A DNA stretch of 64,000 bases. Source: Phycisphaerae bacterium (GTDB lineage: Bacteria; Planctomycetota; Phycisphaerae; SM23-33). The notes beneath the pieces are model-generated. The model did no database searches. It saw nothing but the letters and a program-made list of their open reading frames with translations, and was not told the DNA's origin. Of the stretch, positions 57,401-64,000 are shown piece by piece (the first letter of the stretch is position 1; every line of letters starts with the position of its first letter). The stretch is from positions 1 to 64,000 of the forward strand of contig JASLNT010000067.1 in the NCBI GenBank assembly GCA_030745875.1, given 5' to 3'. A program made the position numbers and the translations under genes.

Positions 57401-58072
57401 TCAGCGTCTTGAAATCATAAGGCGCATGTTCTTTCCTACGTTTTCGGCGTGGTCGGCTATCTGAGTCAGTGAGCGACAGAGCTTCTCGATGAGCAAAATA
57501 TTCACCGAGTCCATGCTGTCATCGCTATACACGCGTCGAGCGATCCGGCGACTTAGTTTATCGGATTCCCATTCGGCGTGGCATACGGCCTGGATTCGCA
57601 TCAGCACATCATTTGATTCCGGACCGGAGAACGCCTCGCGCTGCAGGATGGCCAACTCCTCGGCAACGCCCAGGAGCAGTTCGCTAACTTCGAGTACTTT
57701 GTCAACAAGTTCGAGGAAGTCCTGCTTCAAGTCATCCGGGATTACAATTGGGCGGAAGGTGGCGACGATAGCAAAGTCTTCGGTGTCGTCGGCGACCTTG
57801 TCCATCTCCGAAAGGAACTTGGCGACGTCCTCCCGGTTGACGGGCAGGAAGTAGCGTTTCGGCAGCGACTGACGGATCTGGTCCTTAAGTTGATCGGCTT
57901 CAAATTCCGTCTTGGACATCTCGTGCTGGAGTTCGTCGAGACGTTCGGAATCTCCGGCGACAATCGCCTCAGCCACCGGGCGAACCAACGATACGCACTG
58001 ATGAACTTTGCGGGCGTGTTCGATGAGCGGTTCAAAAGGTGACCGTCCAAATAATCCACTTAGAGATCGCAT
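57401..58072 (-). CDS. DUF47/TIGR00153 family Pit accessory protein
   Basis: A 223-residue helical protein similar to PhoU (LFGRSPFEPLIEHARKV, EFEADQLKDQIRQSLPK, FLPVNREDVAKFLSEMDKVA, IADHAENVGKNM). This family pairs with Pit phosphate transporters and probably regulates them. AAAGGA lies upstream of the ATG at 58072. A -10-like TATACT on the minus strand near 58175-58180 may be its promoter, though the -35 is weak. Confidence 0.92.
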   Translation of the reverse strand: MRSLSGLFGRSPFEPLIEHARKVHQCVSLVRPVAEAIVAGDSERLDELQHEMSKTEFEADQLKDQIRQSLPKRYFLPVNREDVAKFLSEMDKVADDTEDFAIVATFRPIVIPDDLKQDFLELVDKVLEVSELLLGVAEELAILQREAFSGPESNDVLMRIQAVCHAEWESDKLSRRIARRVYSDDSMDSVNILLIEKLCRSLTQIADHAENVGKNMRLMISRR

Positions 58073-58245
58073 AAGGATGTCCTTTGTTTGCTTTAGTAAG
58101 TCTTCGGAGCCAGTTCACTTCTCGGTGTCTCAAGAAGGCCCGATCCCGAACGGTAAATCGTGCATCCAGTTCGGAAGTATACATGACCTGCCGAACAATA
58201 AAAGAAGAATCTCGATTCAGTTGAAAGAACTGTCCGATCACCTCC

Positions 58246-58839
58246 TTACGTCTCCAGCGAGTGGGACTCTACGGGTACCGCATCGGCGAGACCATATGCC
58301 GCCACTAGCGAGTTGACCTGCTCTATGAGGTCATTTCGACCGATCAGGCCCACAGTATCGGCGTCCAGGAGTTTGGTTTCAATATCTCCGGCAAGCAATC
58401 GGCCGGTGGACCTGCTCAAATGCCAACTGCTGCAGATCAGCTTGACCAACCAGCCCTTGTCCCACAATGCGGTCAGCCCGTCGGGATAGCGGATCTTCAT
58501 GTTTCGACGTTTTCGAACTCGCCACGTGTGATGCGTATCCATAACGGCGGCGGGCAAATCCATGCCAATCTGCCGGAAAGTTTTCAGGACCATTTCAAAA
58601 ACGGCCGCACTGGACACCGTGCCCCATCCCCGCTGGTGAAGATATATGTCAATAGCCAACGCGAGTTCGCCGGCTTCAGAGAAGACTTCCCTACCGCCCC
58701 GCATGGCCTTGTAGATCGCCGAGGCCAGTTTGGCGCGGTCAAACGGTTCGAATGTCCCGTCTCGTTTGGCGACCCGGATCGTCCTTGATCCATTCACAGA
58801 GGTACTCCTTACCTTCAGTGGTCCGACCATTGCATGCAC
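58246..58839 (-). CDS. Orphan ATP-cone domain protein
   Basis: A protein of about 197 residues with an ATP-cone near the N-terminus (VAKRDGTFEPFDRAKLASAI, LHQRGWGTVSSAAVFEMVL). The rest has no recognised enzyme. ATP-cones sense ATP/dATP in ribonucleotide reductases and in NrdR, but this one is attached to neither. It starts nine bases after the nrdR stop, so it is cotranscribed with that regulator and may modulate deoxynucleotide control (inference). The start could also be three codons downstream. Confidence 0.8.
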   Translation of the reverse strand: MHAMVGPLKVRSTSVNGSRTIRVAKRDGTFEPFDRAKLASAIYKAMRGGREVFSEAGELALAIDIYLHQRGWGTVSSAAVFEMVLKTFRQIGMDLPAAVMDTHHTWRVRKRRNMKIRYPDGLTALWDKGWLVKLICSSWHLSRSTGRLLAGDIETKLLDADTVGLIGRNDLIEQVNSLVAAYGLADAVPVESHSLET

Positions 58840-58847
58840 GGGGGCAT

Positions 58848-59345
58848 CTAATCGCCGTCAAACAAATCGCCCTGCCCGGGCCCGGCTACCGGAGATGAAT
58901 CAACCTCTCTGGCTTCATCTATCAATTCACCGACATCGGTGAAGTTTCGGTAAACGCTGGCGAATCGGACGTAGGCAATCTTGTCAACTTTGCGCAACTG
59001 GTTGCTGACAACATCCCCTATGAACTTCGAGGGAACATCCTTGTCGAAATTCGCAAGCATCTCTTCTTCAGCCGAGACGATGATTGCAAGCAACTGATCG
59101 TCCGTAACAGGCCTCTTGAAACAGGCCTTCTGCAAACCGTCTATGACCTTCTGGCGGTCGTAAGGCACACGAGTTCCGTCCTTCTTGAGGACGTTAAGTT
59201 TGATGACCTCTTCAGGCCTTTCGTAAGTGGTGAACCGCTGTCCACAGTCGAGGCATTCACGCCGTCTCCTGACGGCGCGCCCGCCTTCGCTGCTGCGAGA
59301 ATCCACAACTTTGTCGTGGTCCTGTCCACAGTACGGACACTGCAT
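58848..59345 (-). CDS. nrdR: Transcriptional repressor NrdR
   Basis: A 165-residue repressor of ribonucleotide reductase genes. The zinc ribbon uses C3, C6, C31 and C34 (MQCPYC and ECLDC), and an ATP-cone follows (VLKKDGTRVPYDRQKVIDGL). The family is usually 150-170 residues. Two NrdR-box-like sites lie immediately upstream, implying autoregulation. No ribonucleotide reductase gene is in this window. Confidence 0.96.
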   Translation of the reverse strand: MQCPYCGQDHDKVVDSRSSEGGRAVRRRRECLDCGQRFTTYERPEEVIKLNVLKKDGTRVPYDRQKVIDGLQKACFKRPVTDDQLLAIIVSAEEEMLANFDKDVPSKFIGDVVSNQLRKVDKIAYVRFASVYRNFTDVGELIDEAREVDSSPVAGPGQGDLFDGD

Positions 59346-59367
59346 GGCAAACCTTTGCTGCTGAACG

Positions 59368-59408
59368 CTATATATAGAACACTGTTACTATAACAAGGCA
59401 AGATATGG
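59368..59408 (-). promoter_or_regulatory. Two NrdR-box-like operators 31 bp apart
   Basis: The core of the published NrdR box (C-w-A-t-A-T-a-T-w-G) is matched perfectly by CTATATATAG at 59368-59377 and in 8 of 10 positions by CAAGATATGG at 59399-59408. Their centres are 31 bases apart, the spacing expected for paired NrdR boxes. They lie 22-63 bases upstream of the nrdR ATG and overlap the likely -10. Confidence 0.6.
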
Positions 59409-59567
59409 GGCTCCAAGCGTTTTTTTCGATATTTTTTACAGGGCTCATTCAGGCAAAAACGCTCCCCTTCTTGCATTCCGAAGCCCCGGTCCATACACTT
59501 GGCGGGTCGAATATCGGCGTCGGAAGCAGTTGAAGGACCCGGCGCCCGGAGATAAAGGGACTTCCCG

Positions 59568-60776
59568 ATGGCCGTTGCTCATTTTGACTGCTTCGCCGGA
59601 GCCGGTGGAGACATGATACTCGCCTCCCTGCTGGATGCAGGCTGCGATCTAAATGCGCTGACGGTGGAACTGGACAACCTGGGACTAAAAGGGTACGCGC
59701 TATCGGCCGAAACCGCCTCCAGGGGTGGAATCGCCGGAACCAAATTCACCGTGCAGATCCCCCCAGACGCCGCACACGAACCTCATCGCGGCTTGAAAGA
59801 CTGTCTCGCCCTGATCGAGCACGCCGGTCTGCCCGAAAGAGCGTCGCGTCGCGCTACGGACATCTTCACTCGTCTTGCCCAGGCCGAAGCACACGTCCAC
59901 GGATGTTCTATCGATGAAGTGCATTTTCACGAAGTTGGCGCCGTCGACAGCATCATTGATATCGTCGGGGCGTGTCTGGCGTTGGAGCAGTTGGAAATCG
60001 AGCAGGTTTTCTGTTCGGTTGTCCCGGTGGGCAGCGGCACGATTACCTGCCAACATGGGACCATTCCCGTTCCATCACCCGCGACAGCCGAGCTGCTGCG
60101 AGGCTTCAAGACGCGCCAAGGGCCTGTCGTCGGTGAAATGACCACGCCGACTGCTGCTGCAATCCTGACCACGCTTACTGACGAGTTCACCCCGATGCCC
60201 GCTATGGATGTCGCATCCATCGGCTACGGAGCCGGCACACGCGACAGCAACGAACTGCCCAACCTGTTGCGGGTTTTCATAGGCGAGCCAAGCAACTGCG
60301 GCTGCGCCGACACCGTAGTTGAACTTGCAGTTAATCTGGACGATTGCACGGGTGAAATTATCGGATCGACAATTGAAAAGCTGCTTACTTCGGGCTGCCT
60401 GGACGCCTGGGCGACTCCTATTGTCATGAAGAAATCCCGCCCGGCGTGGCAGTTGTCGGTGCTATGCTCTCCCAGCGATGTCAGCGCCGCCGAGGATATC
60501 CTGCTGACCGAAACTACTTCTCTCGGCGTGCGGAGAAGATTATGTGGGCGAACGAAGCTCATTCGCGAATTCCAGACGGTGAAAACCCCGTTCGGGTCCA
60601 TTAGGATGAAACTCGGGCTCCGCAACGGGTCAATCCTCACCGCCTCGCCTGAATTCGACGATTGTCAACAAGCCGCACAGAGTCACGGGACGTCAGTGCG
60701 CAACGTTATGGATGCAGCGAGAGCGGCATTAGACAGCGAGGGGCGGAAACACTCCAACCGAGAAGGTCGCAAGTAA
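59568..60776 (+). CDS. larC: Nickel pincer cofactor biosynthesis protein LarC
   Basis: A 402-residue protein of the LarC (DUF111) family, which inserts nickel into the pyridinium-thioamide cofactor of lactate racemase-type enzymes. It begins HFDCFAGAGGDMILASLLDA, then HFHEVGAVDSIIDIVGA and PSPATAELLRGF. The C-terminal half is in the same frame (VELAVNLDDCTGEIIGSTIE), unlike the split larC1/larC2 form. LarB, LarE and a racemase are not in the window. Its stop overlaps the glycosyltransferase start. Confidence 0.93.
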   Translation: MAVAHFDCFAGAGGDMILASLLDAGCDLNALTVELDNLGLKGYALSAETASRGGIAGTKFTVQIPPDAAHEPHRGLKDCLALIEHAGLPERASRRATDIFTRLAQAEAHVHGCSIDEVHFHEVGAVDSIIDIVGACLALEQLEIEQVFCSVVPVGSGTITCQHGTIPVPSPATAELLRGFKTRQGPVVGEMTTPTAAAILTTLTDEFTPMPAMDVASIGYGAGTRDSNELPNLLRVFIGEPSNCGCADTVVELAVNLDDCTGEIIGSTIEKLLTSGCLDAWATPIVMKKSRPAWQLSVLCSPSDVSAAEDILLTETTSLGVRRRLCGRTKLIREFQTVKTPFGSIRMKLGLRNGSILTASPEFDDCQQAAQSHGTSVRNVMDAARAALDSEGRKHSNREGRK

Positions 60777-61957
60777 TGGTAGTATCCTGCGTCGTCCTTA
60801 CAATCTTTTCCGTGCTGGTGGCCTTAATGTGGATATCACGGCACGTGATGATCTACCGCCAGCAATGCAGTGAGCGGATGCTTGGGCCTAACGCGCCCGG
60901 ACCGGGCGATGATCCGCCGCTGGTCAGCGTAATGGTCGCGGCTAAAGATGAAGAGGCGTGCATTGAGCGATGTGTCCGGTCCATGCTTGATCAGGATTAT
61001 CCCAACTTCGAGATGATCGTGTGCAATGACCGCAGCGACGACAACACCGCTGCTATAGTCGAGAAGATTGCGGCGGAAGATCCCAGGCTGCGATTGGTGA
61101 ACATCGAGAACCTCCCCGAAGGCTGGTGCGGCAAGAACAACGCGATGCAGACGGGGATTATGCAGTCCAAGGGCGAGTGGATATGCATGATCGACGCTGA
61201 TTGTCGCCAGACATCCAACCGTACGCTCTCTGTGGCGGTGGAACATGCGCGTACTAACGACATCGACCTGTTCAGCATCCTTCCGGACCTGGAGATGAAG
61301 GGCTTCTGGGAAAAAGTGATACAACCGGTCTGCAGCGGTGTGATGATGATCTGGTTCAGCCCTGACAAGGTCAATAATCCCAAAAAACCGAACGCATATG
61401 CAAACGGAGCGTTCATGCTGATGCGTCGCGACGTCTACGAGGCCGCCGGCAGACATGAAGCCGTCAAGGATCAGGTCAACGAAGACATGCACATGGCTGA
61501 CCTCATCAAGAAGAGCGGCAGGAAGCTCCGCGTACTGCGCGGCGACGGTTTGTATAAAGTTAGGATGTACACCTCCTTCAAACAGATAATACGGGGCTGG
61601 TCTCGTATCTTCTTCGGAACGTTCGGTACGCTCAAGCGCCTTACGATTTCGTTCCTGCTGATGGCTGTGATGGGCCTTCTTCCCTACGCGGCTGCCCTGA
61701 TTGGACTGCTGGGATTCCACTCCAGCGGTTCGACGGCGGCGTTGGTGTGCGGTGTCGCGGGTTTGGCGGGGGTCGCAATGCAAATGAGCGTTATCTTCAG
61801 GTACTACCGCCTGCTCGGAAACGCCGGAACGCTGGCGATCACGTATTCTATGGCGTGTATTATTACGCTGGTGGTGATTATTATCTCGATGACGAAACTC
61901 CGCGCCGGCGCCACGGTCACGTGGAAGTCCACCAGCTACGCTAAGACCAAGACATGA
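60776..61957 (+). CDS. Membrane glycosyltransferase, family 2
   Basis: A 393-residue protein with an N-terminal membrane helix (VLTIFSVLVALMWISRHV), a GT2 catalytic domain (VSVMVAAKDEEACIERCV, MIDADCRQTSN with the metal-binding DxD, NEDMHMADLI, QIIRGWSR) and three to four C-terminal membrane helices. The segment LPEGWCGKNNAMQTG is typical of lipid- or carotenoid-linked glycosyltransferases of this type. The start at 60776 overlaps the larC stop (TAATG). Confidence 0.88.
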   Translation: MVVSCVVLTIFSVLVALMWISRHVMIYRQQCSERMLGPNAPGPGDDPPLVSVMVAAKDEEACIERCVRSMLDQDYPNFEMIVCNDRSDDNTAAIVEKIAAEDPRLRLVNIENLPEGWCGKNNAMQTGIMQSKGEWICMIDADCRQTSNRTLSVAVEHARTNDIDLFSILPDLEMKGFWEKVIQPVCSGVMMIWFSPDKVNNPKKPNAYANGAFMLMRRDVYEAAGRHEAVKDQVNEDMHMADLIKKSGRKLRVLRGDGLYKVRMYTSFKQIIRGWSRIFFGTFGTLKRLTISFLLMAVMGLLPYAAALIGLLGFHSSGSTAALVCGVAGLAGVAMQMSVIFRYYRLLGNAGTLAITYSMACIITLVVIIISMTKLRAGATVTWKSTSYAKTKT

Positions 61958-61976
61958 TTCGCCCCTCGGAACGCTG

Positions 61977-62879
61977 TTACTTCTCGCATGCGGCCAACAG
62001 AGCCTGGTGAAACTCGCTGGGATATTCCTCGAATTCCAGAGTGTGCCTCCCGTTCAGCGATATTACTTCGGCCTGCCCCTCAGTGAGGCGAGCGATCACC
62101 TTGGCGGTCGCGTCACTGTCTATGATGCAATCATCGGCGGAGAGGATCAGTGTCACGGGCATCTTCAGGCGCCCGCTGGCTGCACGGATCACAATTCGAT
62201 CGAGGCGGCGGCTGGCGTACATGAATCGGGCGGTGGCCTGATGCAGAGCAAGCGGGTCATCGCGAAGGAATTGTTTCATTGTCTCATTATCAGTGAACAA
62301 CTCAGGCTCATTGAGCGGTATGGCGAATTGCGCCCTGGGGCGGGCAAACAGGCACGCCGCGACTCCAAGCTTGGTCGCTATCGAAACGTCAACAAGCGAC
62401 ACTATGCCCGGCGCTATCAGCGTGAGCGAGGCGATCTGCTCAGTACTGTCAGACCTCGCGCAGTAAGCCGCCGCCAACTTCCCCCCCCAACTCACACCCA
62501 CCAACGCTAAACGTTGCGATCCGGTTTGCTCGAGAACGAATCCAACAGATCGTCGAACATCGTCCAGTATCTGCCCTGCCGAACGGGCATGTCCCCTGTC
62601 GGAGCGATTCGCTCCACTGCCCCGCCTGGTTACTTGAAACACGTCGTGTCCGTTGGCGGCCAGCCGCCAAGCCGATCCGAAGAACCATCCTGGATGCGAT
62701 TGAATCCCGTGAAGATAAAGGACCGGCGGCAGATTGCCTGAGGCCGGAGGCCTGTGATGAAAAACACCGGTCACATAACCATCGTCGAGAGTCAGTTCCT
62801 CCCGTTCAGGCCAGCCCCCCGCCGGATGAGTAAAGGGCGTAGAATACTCAGGAATGCTCTGCTGTTTGTTATCGCTCAT
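61977..62879 (-). CDS. Alpha/beta hydrolase
   Basis: A 300-residue hydrolase without a signal peptide. It shows YLHGIQSHPGWF (oxyanion loop), the nucleophile elbow LALVGVSWGGKLAAAY, the acid in LSADDCIID, and NGRHTLEFEE with the catalytic His. It is similar to serine aminopeptidase S33/monoacylglycerol lipase types. The substrate is unknown. It begins three bases after the stop of the VHL-domain gene, so they are coupled. Confidence 0.85.
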   Translation of the reverse strand: MSDNKQQSIPEYSTPFTHPAGGWPEREELTLDDGYVTGVFHHRPPASGNLPPVLYLHGIQSHPGWFFGSAWRLAANGHDVFQVTRRGSGANRSDRGHARSAGQILDDVRRSVGFVLEQTGSQRLALVGVSWGGKLAAAYCARSDSTEQIASLTLIAPGIVSLVDVSIATKLGVAACLFARPRAQFAIPLNEPELFTDNETMKQFLRDDPLALHQATARFMYASRRLDRIVIRAASGRLKMPVTLILSADDCIIDSDATAKVIARLTEGQAEVISLNGRHTLEFEEYPSEFHQALLAACEK

Positions 62880-62882
62880 ACC

Positions 62883-64000
62883 TTAGCGACCGCCTTTCAT
62901 ACCATCGGCCGTAATCGCCCACACCTGGTCGGGAACCGCGACGTACCTCGATACAAGCTTACCGTCGAGATATGCTTCGTATCTCCCTCCGACATGAGTA
63001 CGCTGCTTGCGCCGTTCATCCGGGCGGACCGTTCGCGGATGTCTTAATCGACCCTGATAACCGATCCACAGCACGTTTACATCCTTGCCCGTGCGATTAT
63101 GCATCGTAATAAAGCACGGGGCGCTCACGGGCGAGGGAGTACGATCGAAGCGAACGATATTCAGTCCGGGCATCGCGGTTTGGATCTTGTCGATCGCACC
63201 GATGGAAGCCTTCGAATCACCGGTTACAAAAAGTGTTCCGAGCCCCTCAAGCTTACTAACGTTCGTGATAAGAGTTTCGTCATCGCCAGTCCAGTCACCG
63301 CCAATTAACACGTTGCTCAACTCGTCTGGAGATATCTTATCGTGACCGTAGGCTTCAAAATTCACGACGCCCCCAAATTCATGGACATTAAGAAGCGCCA
63401 GCCCTCTGACCTTACCGCCCCCTTCAGACCGAATTGCCCACCCCAAACCGCGTGGGACCTGCCGGCCGCCCTTCCCGGCGTTCTTCAGTATGCTCGCAAG
63501 GCGATATGCAGCCGGAGGATCCTCCACAACTCTTGCGACTTTCCAGAATACCGGGTTCCCATCAGGGGTTTGCGTCAATTCAATCGTGACTTTCTCACCC
63601 TTATAACGGTTCAACGCAAACATCGCCGGAGGATCTCGATCCCGCCATTGCTGCCTGGAGGGAGTACTCTCGGGCGATATCTCCTTGCCGTCCACACGCA
63701 CCTTCACCGTCTGAACGCCCAGAACGCCCTTCCTGAGGCTGCTGGCGCCAACAACCAGCCAATTGTCCTCTGTGCCTATCGTTAGCGTGCGAGAAAGGAC
63801 AAGCGGTCGGTTTTCAGCGGAAATCAGCGGTAGAAAACCACCCCTGCCCCGCCCCACCGTCTTGTCATAGAAACTACTCCATATATAGCGCCCTTCCTTA
63901 TCGAAACTGATGTCCCAGTCATTCCAGGCAAACGTCTCTTTGAGCAGTTGTCTGCGAACGGCTGCATGCACGCCCGCCTGGTCAAGTTCAATCCGCGGAT
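62883..64000 (-). CDS. Partial protein with a C-terminal VHL-like beta domain
   Basis: The N-terminus is outside the window; the frame runs off the right edge with PRIELDQAGVHAAVRRQL before the first internal GTG. The visible part is about 370 residues: SFDKEGRYIWSSFYDKTVG, an NPCBM-like beta region (LSRTLTIGTEDNWLVVG, KVRVDG), a leucine-rich-like stretch, then a C-terminal domain of about 65 residues. That domain matches the pattern of the von Hippel-Lindau beta domain: an N-R-T asparagine loop (FITMHNRTGKDV), a strand ending V-L-W-I, and a Gly-containing loop before YEAYLDGKL. It is probably exported. Confidence 0.65.
   Translation of the reverse strand, partial: PRIELDQAGVHAAVRRQLLKETFAWNDWDISFDKEGRYIWSSFYDKTVGRGRGGFLPLISAENRPLVLSRTLTIGTEDNWLVVGASSLRKGVLGVQTVKVRVDGKEISPESTPSRQQWRDRDPPAMFALNRYKGEKVTIELTQTPDGNPVFWKVARVVEDPPAAYRLASILKNAGKGGRQVPRGLGWAIRSEGGGKVRGLALLNVHEFGGVVNFEAYGHDKISPDELSNVLIGGDWTGDDETLITNVSKLEGLGTLFVTGDSKASIGAIDKIQTAMPGLNIVRFDRTPSPVSAPCFITMHNRTGKDVNVLWIGYQGRLRHPRTVRPDERRKQRTHVGGRYEAYLDGKLVSRYVAVPDQVWAITADGMKGGR

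Noticed and set aside
1..64000. tRNA, rRNA, CRISPR array, integrase or prophage
   Set aside because: No tRNA cloverleaf arms, rRNA blocks, regular repeat-spacer array or phage/integrase genes were seen by reading; a tRNAscan or CRISPR finder run would be the deciding test.

Overview
The window looks like chromosomal DNA from a planctomycete, most likely class Phycisphaerae. The main clues are a HYExAFE-family protein, two giant secreted proteins joining an HzsA-like region, CxxCH haem motifs and a SUMF1 domain, PEP-CTERM-type C-termini, an alpha-2-macroglobulin with a bacterial-type thioester, a VHL-like beta domain, and moderately GC-rich, loosely packed genes on both strands. No rRNA, tRNA, CRISPR array, phage or complete transposon was recognised, so this is mostly core and metabolic chromosome.

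Layout. 1-727: no gene; a large imperfect inverted repeat and a short tandem repeat. 728-4975 (+): Fe-S/zinc cluster protein, hisS, HYExAFE protein, three small membrane-anchored proteins, and a biotin synthase with changed auxiliary-cluster ligands. 5592-7645 (+): a canonical promoter, a long leader with competing SD/anti-SD heptamers, a PEP-CTERM protein and a terminator. 7738-7837 (+): a candidate 67-nt small RNA. 7865-9797 (-): RsuA/RluB-type pseudouridine synthase and mannose-6-phosphate isomerase. 10457-20028 (-): beta-helix protein and two tandem haem/SUMF1 giants. 20183-27370 (+): a TPR-like protein with a site-2 protease, then an amino-sugar operon (NagB/PIG-L fusion, galactokinase-like kinase, Na+ symporter). 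27458-32943: secreted repeat protein, permease plus small thioredoxin, membrane protein, aroB, pyrD. 32948-38056: putative lipoprotein, tyrS, class II aldolase, NAD(P)HX epimerase, thioredoxin. 38169-43343: GH20-like hexosaminidase, secreted esterase, secreted unknown, PEP-CTERM-like protein. 43618-49454 (-): an alpha-2-macroglobulin gene broken by a 32-bp tandem duplication. 49650-53116 (-): murQ, anmK and a secreted hydrolase-like protein. 53270-55999 (+): polA. 56010-59345 (-): Pit phosphate transporter, DUF47 partner, ATP-cone protein and nrdR with tandem NrdR-box-like sites. 59568-61957 (+): larC and a membrane glycosyltransferase. 61977-64000 (-): alpha/beta hydrolase and the C-terminal part of a VHL-like-domain protein cut by the window edge.

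How the genes fit together. Several genes point to turnover of amino sugars and cell-wall sugars: the GH20-like enzyme, NagB/PIG-L, the sugar kinase and symporter, MurQ, AnmK and ManA. The secreted beta-helix, haem/SUMF1, esterase and PEP-CTERM proteins suggest an elaborate cell surface. The most interesting non-coding signals are the SD-sequestering leader at 5621-5899, the candidate small RNA at 7771-7837 and the paired NrdR boxes before nrdR.
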